Assembly: GCA_005281725.1 (NCBI GenBank)
Contig: SSBO01000012.1
Coordinates: 21,716,779 to 21,780,778 of the forward strand
DNA from: Wuchereria bancrofti
Taxonomy: Eukaryota; Nematoda; Chromadorea; Rhabditida; Onchocercidae
Direction: 5' to 3'
DNA: 64,000 nt
The first letter of the stretch is position 1, and each line of letters starts with the position of its first letter. The position numbers were made by a program, and so were the translations under genes. The notes beneath the pieces were generated by a model that was not told the DNA's origin, did no database searches, and saw only the letters and a list, made by a program, of their open reading frames with translations. Positions 13,755-25,700 of the stretch are shown here, one piece after another.

Positions 13755-14350
13755 TTATTATCATCACATCGTATCATGCCATATCATATTTCTGGTATAG
13801 TATTTTAGGTGAATGTCTGATATGATATGATCCTTTTAATATATTGCTGAGCATTTGATGCAGTATTTTTAATTTTTTTGATATGATTTTTTAATATTTT
13901 TGACATGATTTTTTTAATATTTTTGATATGATATTGATTATTCAATCTGATATTTCCGAGTGACATTATCAGCTATCAGATATGATACTTTTCATATTTA
14001 ATATTCGATATGATATGTATAATATAATATCATTAATAGACATCTCACACATTTATTTTGTTTGTGCAACTTTACTAACTAATCGATGTGATACAGTGTT
14101 TTTGATACGGTATTAATAATACCTGTGATATGGTAGTGAATGTGATACGGTATTAATAATACCTGTGATATGGTAATGAATGTGATACGGTGTTTTTAAT
14201 ATGGTATTAATAATATCTGTGATATGATAATGAATTTGTGATATAATCTTACTGAACATCATATACTGATATATTATTGTTTCTAAATAATTTTATCAGT
14301 AATCTGATCTGGTCTTACGAACTACATGATATGATATTTCTGATATAATT
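13755..14350. repeat. Degenerate TGATATGAT-rich satellite with a 40-bp subrepeat
   Basis: The word 'gatatgat' and close variants recur many times. At about 14106-14190 the array sharpens into units of 40 bp, 'gatacggtattaataatacctgtgatatggta.tgaatgt', and a third, altered unit follows. Each unit contains the small inverted repeat GGTATT-AAT-AATACC. The decay away from the centre suggests an old array with one recently homogenised segment. Confidence 0.7.
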
Positions 14351-15014
14351 CCAGATAAATCCATTTATAATCCATCAATTTATCTATTCGTCAAGGAGGC
14401 AATTATCACTAAATGTTATCATCAAACTCTAACATTCTTCTTATGTTTAAACCAACATACTAATTTTACATTTGTATTTTCAATCTTTCATTATTATGCT
14501 AATTTAATTCATCGTCATTTTCCTTTTTCCATTCTTCTATTTCATATTTATTTATTTCTACATTTTAAACAAATGTCGTCCGGTTTTCCTGTTTCCTGAT
14601 TCCGACATCCGCTCTTTCCCCACTTTTTCTTCAGTCAATTTTTTTTTTTTTATTATTCCTTTTGTCATATCTTTTTTGCTTCAATGCCTTCATTTTCATT
14701 TTTTTTTTACTGCTAAAATCAATGCACTTATATTGAAAGCATTGAAATGATTGAAGCCTAAGCGCAAAGGGAGCAACAATTGAAAAGAGTAGGATAAAAT
14801 GAAAAAAAAAATAAAAATAAATGAAATTAGCTGAGAAATTATTTCAACTCCCTTTTTACTATTTATTCATTATTTATCTTCTTATGCTTTTTTCTCAATT
14901 TTCCTTAATAGACTTTTATTGATTATTTTGTTGTTTTAAAACTTTACCAACGCCTATAAATTTTAGGCTTTTTTTTATCGATTTTTTCTCTCTTTTTCTT
15001 TCTTTTTCTTAACC

Positions 15015-15141
15015 ATTACAAATAACAATAATAATATAACAATCTAAAAAAATCTAACAATGACAATAACAATAATATCAACAACAACAATAACAACAAC
15101 AACAACAATAACAACAACAACAATAACAATAACAACAATAG
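15015..15141. repeat. ACA/ATA triplet microsatellite
   Basis: Run of (ACA)n interrupted by ATA. A 70-codon Thr/Ile-rich open frame starting at 15060 is a translation of the repeat and is not a gene. Confidence 0.85.
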
Positions 15142-16069
15142 AAAATTCCATCTTCGTTTTATTTTTATCGATTCCACTTAAAGAATACTTCTGTCCTATA
15201 TTCCATTTCTTTTCTTATTTCATCATTATTCATTTATTCCATCCTTCCACTTTTACTCTTTCTTCTCTCTAAATTCTTTTCCATTTATTTCTATTTTAAA
15301 AGATAACAACAAAATTGTGTTGCCTTAGCTTTTGAATTAGCTTCTGAGCTTATTTAGAGCAAATCCTATTTTTCATGTTTTTACAACACCAAAAATCATT
15401 GCACAAACATTTAAACATATATCACTTTTATCAGCTTATCATCTTTTCTATTCATCATTTCACTCCAATAAATATATCAAAACAATATTTTCTTTTTTAT
15501 TAGTAAATATTTCCAAAAAAAAAAAGTTTTCAAAAAAAAAAAAAAGAAAAAAATGGATGGTTAAATTAACAAAATATATTTTTAATCTCAAAAATTAGCA
15601 CAAACAAAAAAAGGAAAGAAAAAAGAATTTTATCATAAACAAAAATGAAAATAAATCATTTTACATCTGAAATATTTTTTTTTCGTATTCAAAAATCTTA
15701 TTTTATACTTAAAAGAAAATGTTTTCAACTTTCAATTACTAGAAAAAAAAAATCCCTTCAACTTTTCAATTGTTAGAAATACATGCAAAAGACGAGATAA
15801 GTATAATCAAAATTTAATTAAATTGAACTAATAAAATAACTAACTTGGATTTTTTAAAAAAAAAAGTGAAGAAAAGAGTACTTTTGCACTCGTTGCATAT
15901 TTTTCATTTAAATTCTCCTTTTTAAATTAGTATTATCGATGAATTAATTCCAAAAAAAAAGGAAAAAAACACAATGAAATGATAAAATTTTTGATGATTA
16001 TTTTGTATTTCCAATAATTTTTTTAATGAAATATTTATCAAAAATTTTATGTTTGAAATCATTATTAGC

Positions 16070-16391
16070 GTCATCAAGAAATATTATCATCATCGTTATC
16101 ACCATCAAGAAATTGTTATCAGCATTACTGCTACAAATAATTATAGTCTCATATGCCATTCTTAATTTTTTTTAATCATTAATCATTATTGAAGTCATCA
16201 AGAAATATTGTCATCATCGTTATCACCATCAAGAAATTGTTATCAACATTACTACTACAAATAATTACAGTCTCATATGCCATTCTTAATTTTTTTAATC
16301 ATTAATCATTATTGAAGTCATCAAGAAATATTATCATCATCGTTATCATCATTACTACTACAAATGATTATAGTCTCATATTCCATTCTTA
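16070..16391. repeat. Tandem repeat, about 124 bp x 2.6
   Basis: Three units start at 16070, 16194 and 16317 with 'gtcatcaagaaatatt.tcatcatcg' and include 'tagtctcatat.ccattctta'. Units 1 and 2 are nearly identical. Unit 3 lacks an internal segment carrying the second 'ccatcaagaaattg'. Confidence 0.85.
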
Positions 16392-18790
16392 TTTTTCCCC
16401 TTTCAAGTATCAAACTGATAACAAAAATTTATAGAAAGCTCAATTTTTAGCAAAATAACTGCTAAAAGGAAAATAAATAAAGAATGAAAAATAATGTAAG
16501 GCGGAAAATAATAAGAAAAAAAAACCAAACGAATTGAACTAACTTTTTTTTGGAAAAATTTTTATAAAAACATATTTGAGATGAAATGAATGCCATTTTT
16601 CCGTGCCGACACTATCGACAAAAATTATTTATCTCTTATAGAATAATGTAATAAAAAATAAAAGAAAAAAAATTTAGAAACACTCAAAATTTCTCCAATC
16701 ATTTTTAAGTAATTAAGTATTTATCATCATTAATAGTTTAATTTTTTGAAACAGTTTGCATCACATATTCTTTGCTTATCAATTCTATTCAAATGTTTTA
16801 TACCATTTGATTTAATTCTAATATTAATTAATACTTGCTAACTAATGTTAATTTTAATTTAATTAGCTAATGAATAAGGATATTTCAAACCGGTTCAAAA
16901 TTTGATCTGATTTCATTCTTGTTCGTCGATGAAATATAAACATTCACAGATATCCTTTTATTATCTGTTTTATTTCCGAATTATTATAAATAATTGTTGT
17001 TTTAAAGTTTATTTCAATTTCTCACATTACTAATCGATTTATTAGCTAACAATTTTGTTTTCATTTTTTTCTTTTCATATATTACAAAATGTTTATATAT
17101 TCATATTTATTTATTTTTTAAACTTTGTAAAAACATAATATCTAACAAATTTATGAAATTATAGTTATGATCGATAATTTCAGTTTCATCGTTTGAAACG
17201 ATTTCAGATTTATTTAAATTCGTATATTCGATTCATTCATTTTACAAATTGTCATTTGTTGCTTAATTAGGAAAAAAAAGCACAAAAGAAGGAATAAAAA
17301 AATTTCAATTCAAATGCTAACACAAACAGAATATTACGAAAAAACGAAAAAATGATTGTTTACTTTTTTAGAAAATTTCACGATTCTTAACAAAATTTAA
17401 CAAAATGTTATAACTGTCAATAATTTTGAAAAAATATAATTTAAAATCATTTTCGCTCCTTTATTTTTTGATCTCTTCACCATTATAAGTGACATTTCAA
17501 GTGTCTTATTTTTCTTTAATTTCTTATATTTTATAGAATTAAAAAGTAAAACTAAGAAAACAAACGAACAGAAAATTTGTAAAATTTTTAATCATAATTT
17601 TATTAAAAATTTTAAATAAAACTTCTCGATTTGCTTCATACTTATTTGTTTATTGATGCACTAAACTTTTTCATCGTTTTCACTTTTTCCACTTTTTTTT
17701 CTCCATCTTCTCCGCCTACCTGTACATCAACAATAGATAAATCGAAAAATGTTCTATTACACATTTTGTTACATTTTGAAAAATTCTTTTTCAAAAAAAT
17801 TTTTTTTTTGTCCCTTCTTTTTTCTTTTTAATCATCATTTCACTCACTAATAATTGTTGAAATTATTTAATTTTCAACGATTACAAGAATCTAACTTTAA
17901 TCTTATAATTAATTAGTGAAATTATATAAATTGTAATTAAATAGGTAGTAGTAATTACTTAAGCAGACTAATGTTAAAACAAATAATTATAGAGAGTAAT
18001 GATTGAATAATTAATTAAGATGCTAATAATCTTTATTCTTTCAATAGACACAGAACAACAAAAAAAAAGAAAAAAACCAAGAATAAATTAAATGTAATAG
18101 ATTAACATGAAGTTTTTTGTTATTCTTGCAAATTATTTAATGAAATAATGGAATTGAAATATTCATGAAAAGTTAATTCGTATCAATTTACATAGCAACA
18201 AAAAATTAATTTTTTAAACTGAATAAAAGGCTTAGTAACAAAAAGTTAACTAATTAATAATGAAAAAAAGAAGGGTTTTTTTTTAAAGCTTAATTAATCA
18301 ATAATTATTTTAAAAATAAATGAGAAAAAAATTTTAACATGAGTTAATTCTCAATGTTTTTTGTTTTATTTTAAGAAATAATAATATCAATATGCATTAA
18401 AAAGTAGAAAAAATAAATGAATAAATAATTACAAAAAAGTTTTCAACAATTTTTTTTTTCACATTTATTATAAAAGTTTCATATACGTTTTTGTTTGAAT
18501 ATAATTTTTGTTTTTTTTCATGTAAGAAAAACAAAATATGAAAAATTTGATTGATTTTTACTAGCTCTATTTAGCTCAATTTCAATAATTGAACTCAATT
18601 TTAATAATTGAAAAAATCATTTTTGACAATTATTAGCGATTTGAAAAAATTATTTTCGACAACTATTAGCGGCATTATTAAAAATTTTATTTATGGATGT
18701 TTAATAGTTCAAATTCTTTTTGAGAGAAAATTTGAACGATATTTGATAGTTTTGAAAATAACTGTTAAAAGTTCAAATTAAATTAAATTA

Positions 18791-18920
18791 TTCATTAAAA
18801 TAATTACAAGTTAACATTAGTTACATCAAAATTTCCAGTTGAGAAAAAGAAAATCGTTCATTAAAACAATTACAATTTAACATTATTTACATTAAAATTT
18901 CCAGTTGAGAAAAAGGAAAT
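18791..18920. repeat. Imperfect tandem duplication, about 65 bp x 2
   Basis: Two diverged copies share 'ttcattaaaa.aattaca', 'ttaacatta.ttaca' and 'aaaatttccagttgagaaaaa'. They lie directly upstream of the assembly gap. Confidence 0.7.
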
Positions 18921-18954
18921 GATTTTTTGTTTGTCAAATTCAAATTATTAATTA

Positions 18955-19262
18955 TTTCCTACCGGAAATTATTTTTTTCTTCTCTCCTTTTTTTCTTCTT
19001 TCTTTCTTTTTTTACAAATTTTTAAAGCATTAAAAAAAAAAAGAAATATTTGTATACATCAGTAATGCTTAGATACAAATCAATTGTTGATGATATTATT
19101 ATTATTATTATTATTNNNNNNNNTTTCCTACCGGAAATTATTTTTTTCTTCTCTCCTTTTTTTCTTCTTTCTTTCTTTTTTTACAAATTTTTAAAGCATT
19201 AAAAAAAAAAAGAAATATTTGTATACATCAGTAATGCTTAGATACAAATCAATTGTTGATGA

Positions 19263-19284
<22 letters not shown>
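18955..19284. repeat. Exact duplication flanking an 8-N gap (assembly artefact)
   Basis: The 161 bp at 18955-19115 recur exactly at 19124-19284, and only the eight Ns at 19116-19123 separate them. The left copy stops inside an (ATT)n run, which continues longer in the right copy. This is what two unmerged contig ends overlapping at a microsatellite would give, so I read it as one locus, not a biological duplication. Confidence 0.85.
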
Positions 19285-19293
<9 letters not shown>

Positions 19294-19577
19294 TGTGATT
19301 AATGATAACGAGAAATGAAGAGAGAAATAATAATTTTTTTTTTTTTTGCTTACTTCATTCCATACTTTACGGATCATTTTTCTATGAATGATAGCTCAAA
19401 TTTGCAAATTCTAAATGATATTTATTAGTGAAAGTGTCACAGTGTCATATGATTTGATTTATTTATTTGAATAAATCAAAGAATACCGTTATTACATCTT
19501 AGGAATGTTAAACCTTTTCAGTTATCAATAACCGAAATTTATTTGACAACAACCAAATTCCTTCAATAACAATACAC

Positions 19578-19632
19578 TGTGTGTGTGTCTGTGTCTGTGT
19601 GTGTATGTGTGTGTGTGTGTGTGTGTGCACAC
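19578..19632. repeat. (GT)n microsatellite
   Basis: GT dinucleotide run with a few interruptions (CTGT, ATGT), ending in GTGCACACAT. Confidence 0.9.
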
Positions 19633-20060
19633 ATATAAAAAATGCAGTGAGAAAAAAAAGATGCAAACAATACAAATATAACATTTCAATAATACATGTA
19701 TGAAGAACTACTAAATTTAAATTATTAGTTTTATATTTTGTACGATTAGTTTGAATATGTAAGTTATTTATTTACTTATTTTTAAATTTAAATTTTGAAA
19801 AATTTCAAGTTTATTAAAGAATATGTAAGAATACTTGCATTATGCTATGATCAAAATATTTTTTATCAAAGAAGTATTATCACAATTAATATATCAATTC
19901 AATCGATAATTATCGTATTGATTGAATGGAATAATTTAATAACTTATAGTTTTAACTTTTTTTTTCTTCCATTTTTTTTTCCCTTCATATTTCATATTTT
20001 TCTTTCATAAAGCTTAATACTGAAAAATAATTCCATTAAGTGATGCATTAACTTGTGTGT

Positions 20061-20230
20061 TATACTATGATCACAAAATGTCATAGGTCAATTTGTATAT
20101 ATTATTATGATCACAAAATGTCATAGGTCAATTTGTATATATTATTATGATCACAAAATGTCATAGGTCAATTTGTATATATTATTATGATCACAAAATG
20201 TCATAGGTCAATTTGTATATATTATTATGA
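20061..20230. repeat. 40-bp tandem repeat, 4 copies
   Basis: Units of exactly 40 bp containing 'tatgatcacaaaatgtcata' and 'ggtcaatttgtatat' begin at 20061, 20101, 20141 and 20181, with a partial fifth unit to 20230. Units 2-4 are identical. Unit 1 differs in its first few bases. The uniformity suggests recent expansion. Confidence 0.9.
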
Positions 20231-20510
20231 GAAGATAGCTACAAATCAAATTGTCTGTATTATCAGTGGAAAATATCATTGGTTAAATTTAGCGAAAATG
20301 TTTACTTACCATTTTGATAACAAAAATAAAAAAAAAATTTGGCAACATTAAAATTTAAAAAAAAAAAGTTTAATTCGACCATAATGAGTCATAAATTTTT
20401 CCGTTTTTTTTTTCACCAAATGATTTTACCGGATGATAAATGATTAGAACAGGAATGATAATTGTTTAGTATTTGATAGAAATGGCATTAGTTGATGTAT
20501 GATTCATTAC

Positions 20511-20640
20511 AGGTTTCTCGTATTTCTATTCGGTGGTTTCACCAGTGAGAACCGGTCAGTGAGAAATAACCGTTGCATACTGTCCCTCACAAAGGCTGTT
20601 GCGTGTACGGTGACGCAGGTCGAGGGTCAACGAGAATTTT
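20511..20640. other. GC-richer island of unknown role
   Basis: About 130 bp with clearly higher GC than everything around it. It contains two direct copies of CAGTGAGAA (20543-20551 and 20557-20565) flanking an ACCGGT palindrome. One plus-strand frame is open for about 50 codons after a TTACAG acceptor-like site and ends in TGA, but I recognise no protein in it. It could be an orphan exon, a distal promoter element of dynamin 2.1 kb downstream, or a non-coding RNA. Confidence 0.35.
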
Positions 20641-22772
20641 GGGAGATGGATGAGTGATAGAGAAAGGTAGCGATGAATATTTAGGTAGATAAAAGCAGGA
20701 TTGTTATTAATTGAAGTTTAATTTTTGTGAAGATTAATAGTTTACTATTTGCGGCATTCTTTATTTATACACTTTCAAATGTTTTGACTTTTCATAACTA
20801 ATAATTTTAAATTCTTTCCATTAATCGATTATTTCGTCCTTCTTTTAAACCAGATTTTATCAAGCATTGTTTTAAGCAACAAATAGATTTGACATTTTGA
20901 TTTATAAATACCGTCAGTTATAAAGGTTTCTTTCTTTTTTTTCGTTTGGTATACATTTCAATTGTTTGTCTACATTTACTTTGATGTGAATAATCAAATA
21001 GCGACTGTTATATAGTTTATGGCAAATAGTTTGCGATATTTATGTAAACAGTTCATTTTACATGCTTATATTCAGCATAAAGTTTATGGATTGTAACTTA
21101 TCCAGTATGCCGATACTCGCTGTTTTTTGTTTACGTAATAGAGGATAGTTCTCATTTTCATGAGAATAATTGTACGACCATTGTTATAACAATTTTGTTC
21201 TTCCATTCTTTTACTCTAATATTTGACGTAACGTTATCCGTATAACTTCATGTAACTATGAAACCATTTTCATGTCATCTTACTATCATGATGTTGATTA
21301 TTTGCTGCAATATTCATGTGATTTTGAATGATTGGCTTTTATACATACATATACAAATATCCAATTTAAAAATTTTTTAATACTTTTACGTAAATGTTTC
21401 ATCTTTATTCAATTTTTCTCATATACTTCCTCAATTACTTATTCATATTACTTACACTGCTAATAGAAATCTATTTGTTATCATAGATTGTTAAAATATT
21501 GGAGAAATGTTCGCAAAAGTGCATATATCCTATTGCCACAACTTTTTTTCTTTTGAATAGAAACTAGAAAGGATTTATTGATTCTTTACCAAAAAGCTTA
21601 CATGTTAGGATGTAAGGTTATGAGGATTTGTTGATGTGTATATGTATGTATACGTATGCATGCATAAATATATATGGATGTATGCATACATATATGTGTG
21701 TATGTGGTATGTTTGCTTTGCTTTGCTGTTATTGAAATTAGGAAAAAGTAGAACTTATGGCAAAGCATGGCAAAAGCACACCATATATTTTTTATATATT
21801 TTTTCAGCAATTTCCTTTCTTCAAAAGCAAACTTCCATTCCTTATTTTTTTTTTTTTGTTATTTCATGGCTTATTACAATTATTATTGTTTGAGAAGGAA
21901 TGGGTTAATTGAATGGAAAGTTTCTGGTCAAGCAACTTTCTTAAACTAATTAAGTGATGTATAATTAATTAATAGTGAGTATAATTAATTAGTAGTTCTT
22001 TATCCATCAATCAATAATTGGGAAAAAGTTTTGGAATCAAGATGGTAGTCAAATTAAACTACGTTGCATATACTTGAAACATTTACCGATACATGAGAAT
22101 TGTAGCATTATTTTTGGTCTTCCGCTTTCATTTCCTTCTCATCGGTATTCGGTACTCTAATATTCATGGGTCAAATAAAAGTTTTAACTTATGGTTATTG
22201 GCAATATGATCGTTAAATTTTGGACCTCCAACATAATCTCCGTATTTTCATCACAGGTTCATATGAACGCTTTCTCTTTCTGTTTTTAAATATCCACTTT
22301 TCTAGTAAAAGCTGTAAATGCTTAAGTGCTCTTATCGTATTCATTATCTTACCAATAACAAGTGAGATTTTCCATTTAAATCATTTCCTTTAACTTTTAT
22401 TTAGATTTTCCTATACATTTTAAACCGTGACTAACAATCAAATGCTTTTTTAGTTTTCGAGAAAAAAAAGCTTTAAATTGACACTTTAATGTTGTTTTAA
22501 TGTTGTTTCCAAATGGGTTGATGTCGTTCGTCAAATCGTTTATAATTGATGAAATTTTTTGAAACTTCCCACTGCAATTGTTTCAGGCACTGAAATCTGT
22601 ACATAAACATTAAGCTTAGTTTCGTTTTATGTACAAACTGTTGCGGTACTAATTGGTTGAAAATTTTTTTGGACGAATTATTCGACAGCAAAAAGAGAAT
22701 TCGTTCGAAATCGCTGATCTTCGTTCGTACCTTTGCAGTGTGGTGGTATTTATTTAGCAAGGGAACGTGAAA

Positions 22773-25700
22773 ATGTCGTGGGCTAATACGGGCATGCAAG
22801 CCCTGATACCGATTATCAATAGATTACAGGTTTGTTGTTATCAGATATATAGCTATTTTTTGTTGTTATCAAATTTAAGATTTAGAGCTATTTTTCGAAT
22901 TGGTATGGAATTATTTCATTGAATCAAATACTCTAATCAATTGCATTATATCTAGTATTTCGTTTCAGGATGCGTTTGCCCAATTGGGGACATCATTAAA
23001 TTTTGACCTTCCACAGATAGCGGTGGTCGGAGGACAAAGCGCGGGCAAATCATCTGTGCTCGAAAATTTTGTTGGAAAGTCAGTTTTTTTTTTTCCTTTT
23101 TTCCTTTGGAACAATTTAAAGAATTTCCCATAATTTGTTTATACCATTGCGACGATTTTACTAGATTTATTTTTTCTAGAGATTTTCTTCCTCGAGGATC
23201 AGGCATCGTTACCCGCAGACCGTTAATTTTGCAGCTGGTGCACGATCAGCATGTAGGTAAGTAACAGTTATGAAATTGTTAGGTTCGTTCTGCATTCTAT
23301 AGTTTGTAACTCTCGGACTTAATAAAGAAGTGCTGGGAATTTGGCGCTTTAACTTTTTCTCAATTGAGTAACAATAAAATGCACGATATCTATGAAGTCG
23401 ATTGTGAGCAAGTGCGAGATTTATTTATTTTTAGAATATGGAGAATTTTTGCACAAAAGAGGACAAAAATTCACTGATTTTGATATGATCAGGAAAGAAA
23501 TTGAAGATGAAACAGATCGTATAACGGGTCAAAATAAGGGCATCTCTCCAATTCCAATCAATTTGAGAATTTTCAGTCCGAATGGTATTTCGTTTAATAC
23601 ATTTCTTAATTCGAAGCATATTTGTATAATACTTCAGTGAATTTGTTGAATATATTTTTTGGAAGTCCTCATGGTTTATGGATTGATTGCCCAGTATTTC
23701 AGATTTCTAACTTTTCTTCCTGATGAAACAGTCCGCACACAGTTTCTGGTAAATTGTCACCAGCATTAATTGATTCAGAAATGATATTCTTATTGTGCAA
23801 GATGCAAGACCGTTTATATATCTTCTTTAAATTCAAATGAATTATATTTTCAGTATTGAACTTGACTCTTATCGATTTACCGGGCTTAACAAAAGTGCCA
23901 GTTGGTGATCAACCTCCCGATATAGAGCATCAGATACGAGAAATGCTGTTAACTTATATTTCACGTGAAACGTGTCTCGTTTTGGCAGTTACTCCAGCGA
24001 ATAGTGATCTTGCTACATCTGATGCACTTAAACTTGCGCGAGAAGTTAGTTCGACAGTGTCACATTTAAACATGAAGAAACCCTTAACTTTTATTTAAAT
24101 TTCTTTGGAGCAGCAGTAAGTTCCTTTTCAAAATATTGTCATTTATCAAGAAACCACGCTTGCAGGTTGATCCACAGGGACTGAGAACCATCGGTGTTTT
24201 GACAAAGTTGGATCTAATGGATGAAGGTACTGATGCTCGTGATATTTTGGAGAATCGTTTATTCCCACTTCGGAGAGGTAAATTATTTATTAAATTATTC
24301 TAAGTCTTTCATAAAACAGCTCAACAGTTTGGAAATAAAAAGTGACTGATACAATTGACTTCATGCGATCTCAATCTTTGGTTACTACAGAGATCGTTGG
24401 ATTGTTTTCTTATTTTTAACGAATTGTGAAGCTTCTTCTTTCATTTAATGTTTTAAATTTTCATATTATACAGAGGAATTACGGATTTAGAATAAAGTGA
24501 AACGCATCAGTTATGTGATGTTAATTTTAATTTCAATTCCTTCCAAAAATCAAATGCAAAGTTTTATTTTGTTCAAAAAAGTGGAAGAAACAGAGCAGGC
24601 GACAAGAAATACATATCGTAATTTAGGTTATATTGGTGTTGTAAACCGAGGTCAGAAAGACATTGTTGGTAAAAAAGATATTAGGGCAGCACTTGATGCC
24701 GAACGAAAATTCTTTATATCACATCCTGCATATCGGTGAATCCTTTGAACTTGTTTGTTTTTTTCTTTTAAAAATGATATCAGTGTGCGCTTCTAGTGTG
24801 CACTTATATCAAAAACTATCAACCGTTCTTTGTCTAATAATAAAATTATCGTAACAGACATCTGGCAGATCGTTTGGGAACTCCATATTTACAAAGGACG
24901 CTAAATCAGCAACTTACAAATCATATCAAAGATACGTTACCGGCATTAAGAGATTCGCTGCAGAAAAAACTGTATGCATTGGAAAAGGATGTTAATGAAT
25001 ATAAAAATTTCCAGCCAAATGATCCTTCCAGAAAGACGAAAGCTCTTATGCAGTACGTTTCCGCATTTTTTTTTCCTATAGCATCAATAGGGTAGAGAAG
25101 TTCTGTGTTATGATTTAGCGATTTATTTAAACGTGTTTTTTTTGAAAGCATAGAATAAATTTTTGTATCAATCATAAAGATTGCTTACGCAGATTTGGAA
25201 TCTGTGAATTTCAAATAAAGTTTCTCACATCGCAAAACTTTTGATACAACGTTTTGGAGGGCAAGAACAGGAGGGTTAACTTTTTCCGAATTTCTGCAAA
25301 TGTATGTGCATAATATTAATTTTCTTATTTTTTATCTGGTGGAAAAAGCTGAAATCATTATTCTTAGGATGGTACAAACTTTCACAACAGATATCGAGCG
25401 ATCAATTGAAGGATCATCATCGAAGGCTGTAAGTACAAATGAATTATCAGGAGGTGCACGAATTAATCGAATTTTTCACGAACGATTTCCATTCGAAATT
25501 GTCAAAATGGAAATTGATGAAAAGGTTGACTTGTTCATATTCATTTGAATCTTGCTAACTGAATGAGATTACATAACCTTTAAGCTCATGTTTTCTTATT
25601 TATAATAGGAACTACTGCAATAATCGTGGATATATTTAAACTTTTCCTCGGTTTTTGCTTTTTTCTCCTATGAAAAAATGGTGTATGATCATATTTAGAA

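Larger units (their letters stand above)
11678..22772. other. 11-kb gene-poor region with tandem repeats
   Basis: Apart from the repeats and the gap listed separately, this is A/T-homopolymer-rich DNA without a conserved open frame. Two related blocks at about 12820-12960 and 12990-13140 share phrases such as 'aatgtcttataaat..tt.aatt.aataaatttt' and look like a decayed duplication. The last 2.2 kb, after the GC-richer island near 20.55 kb, is less AT-biased and presumably contains the dynamin promoter and 5' UTR. Open frames such as 21636-21893 are translations of TA/TG-rich simple sequence. Confidence 0.55.

Noticed and set aside
22497..22799. A 100-codon minus-strand frame over the dynamin start
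   Set aside because: It overlaps the dynamin 5' UTR and first exon. It has no conserved motif and no splice context.
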